This document shows, piece by piece, positions 28,197-37,711 of a DNA stretch of 64,000 bases (position 1 is the first letter of the stretch; each line of letters opens with the position of its first letter). This stretch comes from Erythrobacteraceae bacterium (GTDB lineage: Bacteria; Pseudomonadota; Alphaproteobacteria; Sphingomonadales; Sphingomonadaceae). The notes under the pieces were generated by a model. It ran no database searches and had not been told where the DNA came from. It was given only the letters and a program-made list of their open reading frames with translations. The position numbers and the translations under genes were made by a program. The stretch lies in the NCBI GenBank assembly GCA_947479055.1, contig CANJYE010000005.1:27443-91442 (forward strand), written 5' to 3'.

Positions 28197-28886
28197 ATGC
28201 TGACCGCCAAGCAGCACGAACTTATTCGTTTCATCCAGATCCGGCTTGAAGAAACCGGCATCTCCCCCTCGTTCGAGGAAATGAAGGAAGCGTTGGACCT
28301 CAAGTCGAAATCGGGCGTCCACCGCCTGATTTCCGCACTGGAGGAACGTGGCTTCATCCGCCGCCTGGCCAACCGCGCCCGCGCGCTGGAAGTGCTGAAA
28401 CAGCCGGAAGATGTGACCACCGCCGCGCCGCGCCAGAAGCCCGCCAACGATCCGGTCGGCCGAACCATGGCCCCGCCGCCGCGCGTCGCCTCTCCAGCCA
28501 ACGACGTGATCGAAATTCCGATGCATGGCCGGATCGCCGCCGGTGTCCCGATCGAAGCGCTGGAAGGCCAGGCCATGCTGCCGGTGCCCGCCGCACTGCT
28601 CGGTTCGGGCGAACATTACGCGCTGGAGGTGTCGGGCGATTCGATGATCGAAGCCGGCATTCTCGATGGCGATTTCGCGCTGGTGAAGCGCACCAACACC
28701 GCCCGCGACGGGGAAATAGTCGTCGCCCTGATCCGCAACGAGGAAGCGACGCTCAAATATCTGCGGCGTGAAGGTGGCAAGATCCGGCTCGACCCGGCCA
28801 ATGGCGCCTACGAACCGCAGATCTACGAGCCGGGCGAAGTTGAGGTTCAGGGCAAGCTGGCCGGGCTGCTGCGCCGCTACCACTGA
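28197..28886 (+). CDS. lexA: LexA repressor / SOS response protease
   Basis: The 229-residue product begins [13 protein letters not shown] with the winged-helix domain. The Ala-Gly autocleavage site is at A115-G116 (GRIAAGVP), the catalytic Ser at S149 (SGDSM) and the catalytic Lys at K187. It represses SOS genes and cleaves itself when RecA is activated. The ATG at 28197 lies seven bases after AAGGAGGG. A GTG at 28170 is less likely. The SOS box upstream supports self-regulation. Confidence 0.97.
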   Translation: MLTAKQHELIRFIQIRLEETGISPSFEEMKEALDLKSKSGVHRLISALEERGFIRRLANRARALEVLKQPEDVTTAAPRQKPANDPVGRTMAPPPRVASPANDVIEIPMHGRIAAGVPIEALEGQAMLPVPAALLGSGEHYALEVSGDSMIEAGILDGDFALVKRTNTARDGEIVVALIRNEEATLKYLRREGGKIRLDPANGAYEPQIYEPGEVEVQGKLAGLLRRYH

Positions 28887-28913
28887 TCTCGAACAGGGGC
28901 GCGGTCTTGCTCG

Positions 28914-31112
28914 TCAGGGCGTGCCGCGCCACCAGCCATGGCGACCTTGCCCCTCGGCCACCGTGCGGATGCGCCGGTCGGCCAGAGTGATTGCCAACCC
29001 GCCACTGTCCTCCAGCATGCGCCGGTCGGCCTTGAGCCAACGCGGGTGGCAGCTGCGCGGTAGCCAGCGGTCGGCGATGACGATGTCGGCCCGTTCGCAG
29101 GCGGCGGCCAATGCGCGTTCCTCGGTGCGGTCGCGGCTGCGGGCAATCAGCAAGTGCCACACATGCCCCTCTCGGGTAAGCGTGACGGCGCAGAAGTCGC
29201 TCGAACAGCGCGCGCCCGGCCATTGCGCAAATGCCAGCGGTTCGCCCCCCATGCCCGACAGTTCCAGCATGTTGTCGCGAGTGAAACTGCTGCGGCTGTC
29301 CTTCAACATCAGCAACCGCTCCCCCTCCCCGCTGATCGCAACCTGGCTGCCATCGCCCGAGACCAGCAGATCAGGCGCAGGCGTAGCCGCTGTCAGCAGC
29401 GCCGCAAGTCCAACCGGAACGAAGCCAAGCAGCCTGACCCGCCCGCGCCACAGCGCCAGCCACAACCCACCGGCAATGAACAGCGCGAAGGTCCAGTTGT
29501 CCATCATCGGCAGCCGCTGGACCGCGCCCGGCTGCCCGGCCGTCCAGTGCGCCAGCGCCAGCAGCAGGTCGAGCGACTTGCCCACCATCCACCACGCTGG
29601 GCTGCCCATGCCGCCCAGATCGAGGAGAAGTGCGAGGCCGATCAGCGGCATAGACACGAACGTCACCAGCGGAATGGCAATGACATTGGCCAGCGCGCCA
29701 TAAATCCCGGCCCGGTGAAAATGGAACATGCCGATCGGCATCAGCGCCAGTTCGATCACCACGCCGGTCAGCAGCAGCATGAGGATGTGCCGGGCCAGCC
29801 AGTCGAACCAGCCCCGCTCGCTCGGCGCAAGAAAGGCCCGGGCATGGGCGCTGCCATGGAGCGCGACAATCGCCAGCACGGCAGCGAAGCTCATCTGGAA
29901 GCTCGGACCCACCACAGCTTCCGGCCATAGCAGCAGCACCAGGAAGGCCGCCGCCCCGACCATCCGCAGCGATAATGGCTCGCGCCCCAGTTCCATCGCG
30001 ATCAGAACCAGCAGCGCGCCGATGCAGCTTCTGACAGTCGGTACCTCGGCCCCCGTCAGCAGGGTATAGCCGACCCCCGCCGCCGCCCCAATCGACGAGG
30101 CGACCAGCGGCAGGCGCACCCGCAGGGCCAGCCACGGCCACAGTGCCAGCAGCCTGATCGCCAGCACAAAGGCAGCGGCGATCACCGCGCTGACATGCAG
30201 ACCGCTGATCGACAGCAAATGCGTAAGCCCGGCATCGCGCATCGCATCGTCATCGCCGGGTGCGATTGCCCCGCGATCACCGCTGGCGAAGGCGGCGGCG
30301 ATCGCTCCGGCGGAACCACCCAGCTGCGCGCGGACATGGGCAGAGAGCCGTCGCTGGACCGAGGCGAGCAGCGCCGTCTCCTGCGCAGGCACGAGTACCC
30401 GGACATCGCCCTGCACCGATCCGGTGGCCGCCAGCCCGTCGAACCAGGCTGTGCGGGCGAAGTCATAGGCCCCCGGCAGCATCGGCGGGGACGGCGGCAT
30501 CAGCCGGGCCTGCAGGCGGATGACCGCCCCTTCGGCGATGCCTGAGCGATCCGCGGTGCGAGGCAGGTTGACCCTGACCTTGATCGGCCGACCGCTCCCC
30601 GGCTCGCGCGTGGCCAGCACCAGCCTGACCCGCTGTTCCGAGGGCTGCTCAATCCGCTCCAGCACCCGCGCGTCGAGCGCAGCCAGCAACGGGCGTTCAA
30701 TCGCGGGCGATCCGACCATGTCCGAGCGGGCCCAGATGATCGCGGTACCCATCGCCACCACCAGCGCCATGGCAACGATCGCCTGGCGCAGGCGGGTGCG
30801 TTCCTCGTGATCGCGCCAGCTTAGCAATGCCAGTGCCGCCATCGCCAGCCCCAGCGCAATCACGCCCGCCCAGGCACGCCAGTCCGACAGGACAAACCAC
30901 AGCCCTATCCCTGCGATGAATCCGACCACCAGCCAGGGGCCGCGCTCGAACCCGGCATCGCCGAGGAATCGCTCCGCCCTGTCGGCCGCGCTGGACAAGT
31001 GCTTGCGCATTCGCCAAGGGCGCTGCAATGCAACATTTCCCGGCCCATCAACCGGCCGGTCAATGTCGGGATCGCCGTCTACGGGCACATGCGGAGCGGC
31101 GTTGCTGGCCAT
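28914..31112 (-). CDS. comEC: ComEC/Rec2 family DNA-uptake channel
   Basis: The product is about 732 residues. N-terminal helices and an OB-like DUF4131 region come first, then the Competence domain with the hallmark HLLSISGLHVSAV and EVPTVRSCIGALLVLIA, and about ten helices in all. ComEC carries single-stranded DNA across the inner membrane in natural transformation. The C-terminal part (~560-732) has no metal-binding HxHxDH, so a catalytic metallo-beta-lactamase domain is missing. The frame is open past the gltX start, and the ATG at 31112 is the first that avoids the divergent gene. It converges on lexA. Confidence 0.88.
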   Translation of the reverse strand: MASNAAPHVPVDGDPDIDRPVDGPGNVALQRPWRMRKHLSSAADRAERFLGDAGFERGPWLVVGFIAGIGLWFVLSDWRAWAGVIALGLAMAALALLSWRDHEERTRLRQAIVAMALVVAMGTAIIWARSDMVGSPAIERPLLAALDARVLERIEQPSEQRVRLVLATREPGSGRPIKVRVNLPRTADRSGIAEGAVIRLQARLMPPSPPMLPGAYDFARTAWFDGLAATGSVQGDVRVLVPAQETALLASVQRRLSAHVRAQLGGSAGAIAAAFASGDRGAIAPGDDDAMRDAGLTHLLSISGLHVSAVIAAAFVLAIRLLALWPWLALRVRLPLVASSIGAAAGVGYTLLTGAEVPTVRSCIGALLVLIAMELGREPLSLRMVGAAAFLVLLLWPEAVVGPSFQMSFAAVLAIVALHGSAHARAFLAPSERGWFDWLARHILMLLLTGVVIELALMPIGMFHFHRAGIYGALANVIAIPLVTFVSMPLIGLALLLDLGGMGSPAWWMVGKSLDLLLALAHWTAGQPGAVQRLPMMDNWTFALFIAGGLWLALWRGRVRLLGFVPVGLAALLTAATPAPDLLVSGDGSQVAISGEGERLLMLKDSRSSFTRDNMLELSGMGGEPLAFAQWPGARCSSDFCAVTLTREGHVWHLLIARSRDRTEERALAAACERADIVIADRWLPRSCHPRWLKADRRMLEDSGGLAITLADRRIRTVAEGQGRHGWWRGTP

Positions 31113-31140
31113 CGGACGATAGGAACGGAAAGAACGGGTT

Positions 31141-32577
31141 ATGGCAAGCTTAGACGGCAAGCAGGTTGTGACCCGTTTCGCTCCCTCGCCGACCGGATTC
31201 CTCCATATTGGAGGTGCCCGGACCGCCCTGTTCAACTGGCTGTTCTCCCGCCACCATGGCGGCAAGGCACTGTTGCGGATCGAGGATACCGACCGCGCAC
31301 GCTCTACCCAGGCAGCGATCGACGCCATCATCGATGGGCTCGGCTGGCTTGGCCTCGACTATGACGAAGACCCGGTGTTCCAGTCGGAACGCGGATCGCG
31401 CCACGTCGAAGTGGCCGAACAATTGCTGGCCGCCGGCCAGGCCTATCGCTGCTATGCCACCAGCGAGGAGCTGGAAGAAATGCGCGCGGCCCAGCGCGCT
31501 GCAAAGCAGCCGCTGCGCTACGATGGCCGCTGGCGCCATCGCGATCCGTCGGAAGCCCCTGCCGGCACGCCGTTCGTGGTGCGGATCAAGGCGCCGGACG
31601 AAGGCGAAACGGTGATCGAGGACGCGGTCCAAGGCCGCGTGACGGTGCAGAACGCCGAACTCGACGATTATGTCATCCTGCGCAGCGACGGCACCCCGAC
31701 CTATATGCTGGCGGTGGTGGTGGACGACCATGACATGTCCGTGACTCACGTCATCCGCGGCGACGACCACCTTAACAACGCCTTCCGCCAATTGCCGATC
31801 TTCCGCGCGATGAATGCGATCGAGGGCGGCTGGGAAGACCCGGTCTATGCCCATATTCCACTGATCCATGGTTCGGACGGAGCCAAGCTGTCGAAGCGGC
31901 ACGGCGCGCTCGGGGTCGATGCCTATCGCGACGAGATGGGCATCCTGCCCGAGGCGCTGTGCAACTATCTGCTCCGGCTGGGCTGGGGCTTTGGCGATCG
32001 CGAAGTGATCACGCGGCATGAAGCAATCGAGCTGTTCGACATCGCCGGGGTCGGCAAGAGCCCGTCGCGCTTCGACCTCAAGAAGGTACAGAACCTCAAC
32101 GGCCATTACATTCGCGAAGCCGACGATGCCCGCCTCGCCGCCCTGATTGCCCCCCGGATCGGTCCGCAGGCAGATCCCGCGCTGCTAGAGCGGGCCATGC
32201 CGGTCCTCAAGACCCGGGCAGCAGACCTCAATGAACTTGCCGATGGCGCAGCGTTTCTGTTCAGCCGGCGTCCGCTCGAACTGACCGCAAAAGCAGCCGA
32301 ATTGCTGACTGACGAGGCAAGAGCGCTGCTGGCACAGATTTCCGACCGGTTTGGTCGGGAAAAGGACTGGACAACCGAAGGGTTGGAGGCCAGTCTCAAG
32401 GCAATGGCAGGGGAGCTTGAGCTTGGCTTGGGCAAACTGGCGCAGCCGCTTCGTGCAGCGCTGACCGGGCAAACCACCTCGCCGGGAATTTTCGATGTTC
32501 TGGTTCTGCTCGGGAGAGGAGAGAGCCTTGCGCGGATTGACGCGCAGGCCGCCATTCCGGCGAACCGAAAAGCATGA
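31141..32577 (+). CDS. gltX: Glutamyl-tRNA synthetase
   Basis: The 478-residue product is a class I aminoacyl-tRNA synthetase with the HIGH-like motif HIGG at residues 22-25 ([15 protein letters not shown]) and the KMSKS-like KLSKR (GAKLSKRHG). Alphaproteobacteria often carry two GltX forms, one of which can mischarge tRNA-Gln for GatCAB. Which type this is cannot be read here. It is divergent from comEC and followed 15 bases later by gltA. Confidence 0.95.
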   Translation: MASLDGKQVVTRFAPSPTGFLHIGGARTALFNWLFSRHHGGKALLRIEDTDRARSTQAAIDAIIDGLGWLGLDYDEDPVFQSERGSRHVEVAEQLLAAGQAYRCYATSEELEEMRAAQRAAKQPLRYDGRWRHRDPSEAPAGTPFVVRIKAPDEGETVIEDAVQGRVTVQNAELDDYVILRSDGTPTYMLAVVVDDHDMSVTHVIRGDDHLNNAFRQLPIFRAMNAIEGGWEDPVYAHIPLIHGSDGAKLSKRHGALGVDAYRDEMGILPEALCNYLLRLGWGFGDREVITRHEAIELFDIAGVGKSPSRFDLKKVQNLNGHYIREADDARLAALIAPRIGPQADPALLERAMPVLKTRAADLNELADGAAFLFSRRPLELTAKAAELLTDEARALLAQISDRFGREKDWTTEGLEASLKAMAGELELGLGKLAQPLRAALTGQTTSPGIFDVLVLLGRGESLARIDAQAAIPANRKA

Positions 32578-32592
32578 CTAAGGAGACGAGAT

Positions 32593-33879
32593 TTGGCTGA
32601 AGATCCGGCGAAGCTGACTGCCCATGGCAAGGACTTTGATTTTCCCGTACTGAAGGGCTCCGTCGGGCCGGATGTCATCGACATCCGCAAGCTCTATGCC
32701 CAGACGGACATGTTCACGTTCGATCCGGGCTTCACCTCGACTGCCAGCTGCGAAAGCGCGCTGACCTATATTGACGGTGACGAGGGCGTCCTGCTGCATC
32801 GCGGCTATCCGATCGGCCAGCTGGCGGAAAGCTCGAACTTCATGGAAGTCAGCTATCTGCTGCTGAACGGCGAACTTCCCAGCGCCAAGGAACTGGCCGC
32901 CTTCTCCTCCACGATCAGCCGGCACACCATGCTGCACGAACAGCTGATGAGCTTCTACAAGGGCTTCCGCCGCGATGCCCACCCGATGGCGATCATGTGC
33001 GGCGTGGTTGGTGCGCTTTCCGCGTTCTACCATGATTCGACCGACATCTCGGACCCGGTCCATCGCCGGATCAGCTCGCATCGGCTGATTGCCAAGATGC
33101 CGACGATCGCTGCTGCCGCCTACAAATATTCGGTCGGCCAGCCTTTCATGTATCCGGACAACCGCCTGTCCTACACCGGTAATTTCCTGCGCATGACCTT
33201 TGGTGTTCCGGCCGAGGAATATGACCTGCACCCGGCGGTGGAAAAGGCGATGGACCGGATTTTCATCCTCCATGCCGACCATGAACAGAACGCCTCGACC
33301 TCGACCGTGCGGCTGGCCGGTTCGTCCGGCGCCAACCCCTTCGCCTGCATTGCGGCCGGCATCGCCTGCCTTTGGGGGCCGGCGCATGGTGGCGCCAACG
33401 AGGCGGCGCTCAACATGCTGCGCGAAATCGGCACTCCCGACAAGATTCCCCATTATATCGAGAGGGCCAAGGACAAGAACGATCCGTTCCGCCTGATGGG
33501 TTTCGGCCATCGTGTCTACAAGAACTACGATCCGCGCGCGACCGTGATGCAGAAAACCGTGCGCGAGGTGTTCGAAGCGCTGAACGTGTCCGACCCGGTG
33601 TTCGAAACCGCCCTCAGGCTCGAGGAACTGGCGCTGAACGACGATTACTTCATCGAGAAGAAGTTGTTCCCCAATGTAGACTTCTACTCGGGTGTGATCC
33701 TCTCGGCGATCGGATTCCCGACCACCATGTTCACCGTGCTGTTCGCTCTTGCCCGCACTGTCGGCTGGGTAGCGCAGTGGAACGAGATGATTTCCGACCC
33801 CGGCCAGAAGATCGGTCGTCCGCGCCAGCTCTACACCGGGCCGACGCAGCGCGATTACGTGCCGGTCGAAACCCGCTAA
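32593..33879 (+). CDS. gltA: Citrate synthase
   Basis: The 428-residue product is a Gram-negative-type citrate synthase with the catalytic His in [13 protein letters not shown], the second His in [14 protein letters not shown] and the catalytic Asp in NVDFYSG. The start is a TTG at 32593, eight bases after GGAG, and no ATG fits. The C-terminus RDYVPVETR is typical of the family. It starts the TCA cycle by joining acetyl-CoA and oxaloacetate. Confidence 0.96.
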   Translation: MAEDPAKLTAHGKDFDFPVLKGSVGPDVIDIRKLYAQTDMFTFDPGFTSTASCESALTYIDGDEGVLLHRGYPIGQLAESSNFMEVSYLLLNGELPSAKELAAFSSTISRHTMLHEQLMSFYKGFRRDAHPMAIMCGVVGALSAFYHDSTDISDPVHRRISSHRLIAKMPTIAAAAYKYSVGQPFMYPDNRLSYTGNFLRMTFGVPAEEYDLHPAVEKAMDRIFILHADHEQNASTSTVRLAGSSGANPFACIAAGIACLWGPAHGGANEAALNMLREIGTPDKIPHYIERAKDKNDPFRLMGFGHRVYKNYDPRATVMQKTVREVFEALNVSDPVFETALRLEELALNDDYFIEKKLFPNVDFYSGVILSAIGFPTTMFTVLFALARTVGWVAQWNEMISDPGQKIGRPRQLYTGPTQRDYVPVETR

Positions 33880-33897
33880 CCACAAGGATCAAGCGCG

Positions 33898-34086
33898 ATG
33901 CCGAAGATACTGCTCCAGGTTTTCGGCGTTGCGCTCGTTCTCGCCGGCGGGTTGTGGACCTTGCAGGGCCTCGGCCTGGTGATGTGGCCGAAAGAGAGCT
34001 TCATGCTCGATCAGCGAATCTGGGCGATCTACGGCATCGCCGCCATGGCTATCGGGGCATTCCTGCTGAAACGCAGCAGGCGCTGA
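33898..34086 (+). CDS. Small two-helix membrane protein of unknown function
   Basis: The 62-residue product has two hydrophobic segments (LLQVFGVALVLAGGLWTLQG and IYGIAAMAIGAFLL) joined by a polar loop, and a basic C-terminus (KRSRR). It starts at an ATG 18 bases after the gltA stop and runs in the same direction. A DUF-type mini-protein of this layout is common in sphingomonads, but I cannot name a family. It converges on the kinase gene with four bases between stops. Confidence 0.6.
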   Translation: MPKILLQVFGVALVLAGGLWTLQGLGLVMWPKESFMLDQRIWAIYGIAAMAIGAFLLKRSRR

Positions 34087-34090
34087 ACCG

Positions 34091-35458
34091 CTACTCGGCC
34101 GCCGGCAGGTCGAGAATGAACCTTGCGCCCTGCCCCATGGCGCTTTCCACCGACAATTCTCCGCCCATTGCCCGGGCAAGACGGCGCGAAATATAAAGGC
34201 CGAGACCCGAACCGCCGTCGCCGCTGCGGCCAAGCCGCTCGAACTTCGTGAAGACTCTGGCCTGATCGTCGTCGGACAAGCCCTGTCCCTGGTCGGCAAC
34301 GATGATCCGTGCCCGGTCGTCCAGCCTTTCAAGTCGAAGCCAGACCTGCGACCCCTCGGGCGTGTAGCGGATTGCGTTGCCAACCAGATTGAGCAGCACC
34401 TGCAACACCCGCCGGAACTCGCCGGTGGCGGGCAGGCTCTCGCTGGCCTGCGGGGCGACAAGGACGATGCCGCGCTCTTTTGCGCGCATGCCGAGAATCC
34501 CGGCCGCGCGGCGGGCGACATCGGCGAGGTCGATCCGGTCGGGCGCAGTGATGAAATCGTCCGCTTCCACCACTTCCAGATCGGCCAGGTCCTCGATCAG
34601 CGAGAGCAGATGTTGCCCTGCAGAGGCGATATCGGCAGCGTAGGCGCTGTATTCCTCGGCCAGCGGCCCGGCCAGGCGTGTGCGGATGGTTTCGGCGTTG
34701 GCGATGATCCGGGCAATCGGCTGGCGCAGCACCGGGGCAATTTCACGTCCGATCGGGGTTGTACGCTTGCGCCGGTTGCGGCGCGGCTTTGGCGCGGGTG
34801 GCTCCTCCGCCACGAGATACAGCTCGAAACCGGCACTGCCCGGCTCGGGCGCGCCAAGCGGAACGAGGCTGGCCGTCCAGTTGCGAGCCGAGCCCGGCAA
34901 TGTGACTCGCGCGCCGTCAAGCAGACGCCAGTGCAGCGGTTGCTCGTGACTGCTGCCCTTGACCTCGACAAAGTCGGTCCATGGGCGCCCTGACCCGCCA
35001 CGCATCGCGCTGATCGCTTCGACCACATCCTCGCCCTCACCCGCGCATTCCACCGCGAGCAGGCCCTGCTGGGGATCTAGCCGGGCATTGATTTCAGCCA
35101 GCTGACGATCGATGGCAATCCGGCGTTCGGCATTTTCGACCAGGTCTTCAGGCGGGATCGGCGCGAGGCGCCAACTGGCCACCGCGATATTGCAACCGCC
35201 CTCCTCGCCGCCACGCGGGGCGACTTCGATCCAGGCGGTGACGGTATCGTCGCCGTCATGGGCACTGATCGGCTGGGCCAGGCGCAGGTTCGTGCGGTGC
35301 GCGCGGCGCACCAGCTCAAGCAGCGAGGGAATGGCGATCTTGCCCGGCAGTTCGCCGCCGCAGCGCAGCTGCAGCCCGGCAAGCGGCTCGTCGGCGCTGA
35401 GCAGCCGATCCTCGGCGTCGCTCGTCGCACGGGCCAGAATGGCGCCCTGCATGTTCAT
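34091..35458 (-). CDS. Histidine kinase-like protein lacking the phospho-acceptor His
   Basis: The 455-residue product has no membrane segment. An N-terminal sensor-like half is followed by a HisKA-type dimerisation helix pair and a full HATPase_c domain: N-box LNLVGNAIRYTP, G1 DQGQGLSDDD and G2 GGSGLGLYISRRLARAMGG. The H-box, normally SHELRTPL, reads APVLRQPI, so His is replaced by Pro and the next Glu by Val, while the flanking GQHLLSLIEDLADL helix is kept. It should bind ATP but cannot autophosphorylate in the usual way. It follows the next gene upstream by four bases, so they are co-transcribed. Confidence 0.8.
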   Translation of the reverse strand: MNMQGAILARATSDAEDRLLSADEPLAGLQLRCGGELPGKIAIPSLLELVRRAHRTNLRLAQPISAHDGDDTVTAWIEVAPRGGEEGGCNIAVASWRLAPIPPEDLVENAERRIAIDRQLAEINARLDPQQGLLAVECAGEGEDVVEAISAMRGGSGRPWTDFVEVKGSSHEQPLHWRLLDGARVTLPGSARNWTASLVPLGAPEPGSAGFELYLVAEEPPAPKPRRNRRKRTTPIGREIAPVLRQPIARIIANAETIRTRLAGPLAEEYSAYAADIASAGQHLLSLIEDLADLEVVEADDFITAPDRIDLADVARRAAGILGMRAKERGIVLVAPQASESLPATGEFRRVLQVLLNLVGNAIRYTPEGSQVWLRLERLDDRARIIVADQGQGLSDDDQARVFTKFERLGRSGDGGSGLGLYISRRLARAMGGELSVESAMGQGARFILDLPAAE

Positions 35459-35462
35459 CCGG

Positions 35463-36437
35463 TCAGCCGTTCAACGCCGGAGCGGACATGGCGAGAATGG
35501 CCGCCGCCCGATCCGCGCGGAGCTGCTCGAAGCCTTCAGGCAGACAGATGTCCGGGTGGAACAGAGCGAATTGCTCTTCCACCGCGATCGACTTCAACCC
35601 CGCCGCACGCAGCGAAAGGGCGAGTCGACCCAACTGCCGCTCGTTGGTGGCCATGGCTGCCATCCCGCGCGACTGGCCTGAAGCCAGACCCAGCGCAGTG
35701 AGGAAGATCGCAACGCCGGCATGCGCCACCGACAGCGCGGCCACCGCGCCCCCGCCCATGGTGGTCACGAGGCGTGAGGCGAGGCCGAGCCGGCTGCGGC
35801 TTTCGTCAAACGTCCCCCGCAGGCTGGCTTCGGCAGCTTCGGCGACGCCCTGCTCCTCTTCGACCGCACAGCTGCGCATGGTCAGCAAGGCGACATGGAA
35901 CAGGTCGCCAGGCAGTTCGCACAGCGGCAATTCCATCCTGCGCACCTGCTGAATGAAGCGCGCCTGTGCTGCCAGCATGGCCATCGCGACAGCGGCGACC
36001 GCGCCATCTGGCGACGCGATCAACGCCTGGAGCAGCGGGGACAGTACTGTGTCGATCGCCGCCCGGCCCTGCAGACGCTCTGTCAGTTGCCACTCCAGCG
36101 CCAGCACATGGAGATGAGCCAGCAGCGCTGGGTGGTCGATCAGTTGCGCGGACAGAACTTCGCGCCGATCGCCGAGGAACGTCTCGATATCCTCGCTACC
36201 GGCGGACTGTGCCTGAACCAGCAGCATCTGGTCGGCCAGATGGCCAACCATGCCGCGCACGCGCGCAACCACTTCGTCGCCGAACAGCGAATGGTCGTCA
36301 TTGGCCAGCAGGTGGCGCAGGATGGGCGCTGCGGAATCGATGATCGCATCCCCGCGCGTCAACTCATCGCGCAGGATGCCCTCCACTCCGAAGTCGCGAT
36401 ATTGGGTCATGCCGGATTGCGTCATGGAAACCGCCAT
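35463..36437 (-). CDS. Conserved protein of unknown function (possibly DUF2336-like)
   Basis: The 324-residue product is largely alpha-helical, with repeated hydrophobic helices. Its N-terminus (RDELTRGDAIIDSAAPILRHLL) and repeating pattern recall DUF2336/HEAT-like alphaproteobacterial proteins, but this is a weak resemblance and I do not claim the family. A hydrophobic stretch near residues 235-255 might be buried. In-frame ATGs at 36437 and 36425 are both possible. A CtrA-like box lies 12 bases upstream. The histidine-kinase-like gene follows it after four bases. Confidence 0.55.
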   Translation of the reverse strand: MAVSMTQSGMTQYRDFGVEGILRDELTRGDAIIDSAAPILRHLLANDDHSLFGDEVVARVRGMVGHLADQMLLVQAQSAGSEDIETFLGDRREVLSAQLIDHPALLAHLHVLALEWQLTERLQGRAAIDTVLSPLLQALIASPDGAVAAVAMAMLAAQARFIQQVRRMELPLCELPGDLFHVALLTMRSCAVEEEQGVAEAAEASLRGTFDESRSRLGLASRLVTTMGGGAVAALSVAHAGVAIFLTALGLASGQSRGMAAMATNERQLGRLALSLRAAGLKSIAVEEQFALFHPDICLPEGFEQLRADRAAAILAMSAPALNG

Positions 36438-36449
36438 AGCGCAGCTTGG

Positions 36450-36464
36450 TTAAGCTGGGGTTAG
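36450..36464. promoter_or_regulatory. CtrA-like box TTAA-N7-TTAG
   Basis: TTAA-GCTGGGG-TTAG differs by one base from the CtrA consensus TTAA-N7-TTAA. It overlaps the stop of the upstream gene and lies 12 bases before the start of the gene ending at 35463. Binding is inference. Confidence 0.3.
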
Positions 36465-37643
36465 CCGATCCTGCCTTCGCGCGGCAAAGAGACTGACTGC
36501 CAGCAAAAGCAAGGCGATAAGTTGCAGTACGGCAGGCAGTTGCCCGGATGCCGCCGCAATGGCCAGAACCAGCGCGAGCAGCGCCCGGTCCTCAACCAGG
36601 GCGGTCCAGCGACATGGGGTCAGCAGCGGCAGAAGATTGGCCAGCCCGAGCAGGATGACAGGTGGAAACAGGCGGTCCGGCCAGACACCCGCCAGCGCCA
36701 CCGCCAGCATGAGGGCCAGTGCGCCGTCGAGCGACCAGCGCAGCGCTTCAAGTCGTGCACCCGCCCGGTCACGCCCCCCGCTCTCGAGCCGCCGCAGCGC
36801 AATCGCGGTTTCCTGCGTAAACACGGCCAGTGCGAACAGGACCAGTCCCGCCGGAACGAATTGCGCCACTGCCACCCAGCAGGCGAGGCAGGCAATCAGC
36901 AAAGCCCCCAGCGCCAGCGTGATCGAACGCATGCCGCGCTGCATCAGCCTGGGTCCCGATCCAGCCACCAAGCGGCCTGCCAACCAACGGCCCGGTGCCA
37001 GCGGATCGAACCCAAGCGCCTGACGCCGCAGCCATGCCCGCTCGCACAGCCGTGCATCGCCAGGCGTGCGAACCATGGCCCAGCGCACATCGGCGAGGAC
37101 AGAATCGGGAAGCAAGTAGGGTACAATCCGGGCCTGCAAGGCGATCCGCAGTAGCGAGGCGACGATATCGGCATCCTCCGGCAGCTCGAACAATCGCTCC
37201 GCCAGCGCGCCGGGCATGGCCAGCGCGCCGGCCCAGGCATGGTTGAGATCGATCCGTTCGAAACCCGCAGCCATGCCTGCTTCCACCGGCAGGGCCAGCA
37301 CTGCCTGCCCCTTGTCGAGGATTGCAGCCGCTTCGTCCGCCAGCGGTAGCAGGCCGTCCGCCAGCACCAGCAATTCGTCGGTGGCATGAACCAGCGAAGG
37401 CAGGTTGCGGCGCGAGGCAATGACGTGGAATTCCGCACCGCCCTTCTCGGCCAGATGTTGCAGCGCAATCGCGCCAGGCGACATGCCTTCTGCAAGGCAG
37501 ACGACCCGCTGGCAGCGCAGGCGGAGCGCAAGGTCCAGCTGAACGCGCGCCAAGGTCCCGCCGCCAAACGGCAGCAGGCCGCGCAACAAGCTGCCCCCAT
37601 CGCCGGGAGCGATCTCGATCATCGACAGGAGGGCGACCCGCAC
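36450..37643 (-). CDS. Nucleotidyltransferase/CDP-alcohol phosphatidyltransferase-like membrane protein, catalytic motifs degenerate
   Basis: The 397-residue product has a soluble N-terminal half of nucleotidyltransferase shape (GGTLARVQLDLALRLRCQR, then LVLADGLLPLAD) and a C-terminal half with about five helices. The region QETAIALRRL followed by GARLEALRWSLDGALAL aligns by eye with the CDP-alcohol phosphatidyltransferase motif D-G-x2-A-R...G-x3-D-x3-D, but the aspartates are replaced by Glu, Glu and Trp. It therefore looks like an inactive relative of the fused inositol-phosphate-type enzymes. The GTG at 37643 has GGGAG seven bases upstream. The family call is inference. Confidence 0.5.
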   Translation of the reverse strand: MRVALLSMIEIAPGDGGSLLRGLLPFGGGTLARVQLDLALRLRCQRVVCLAEGMSPGAIALQHLAEKGGAEFHVIASRRNLPSLVHATDELLVLADGLLPLADEAAAILDKGQAVLALPVEAGMAAGFERIDLNHAWAGALAMPGALAERLFELPEDADIVASLLRIALQARIVPYLLPDSVLADVRWAMVRTPGDARLCERAWLRRQALGFDPLAPGRWLAGRLVAGSGPRLMQRGMRSITLALGALLIACLACWVAVAQFVPAGLVLFALAVFTQETAIALRRLESGGRDRAGARLEALRWSLDGALALMLAVALAGVWPDRLFPPVILLGLANLLPLLTPCRWTALVEDRALLALVLAIAAASGQLPAVLQLIALLLLAVSLFAARRQDRLTPA

Positions 37644-37711
37644 CCAGTGGCTCCCGAAAAGTGAGCGGCTAGTCTAGGGATGCAATCCCCATCCGGCAAC
37701 GGGAAGCGCGA

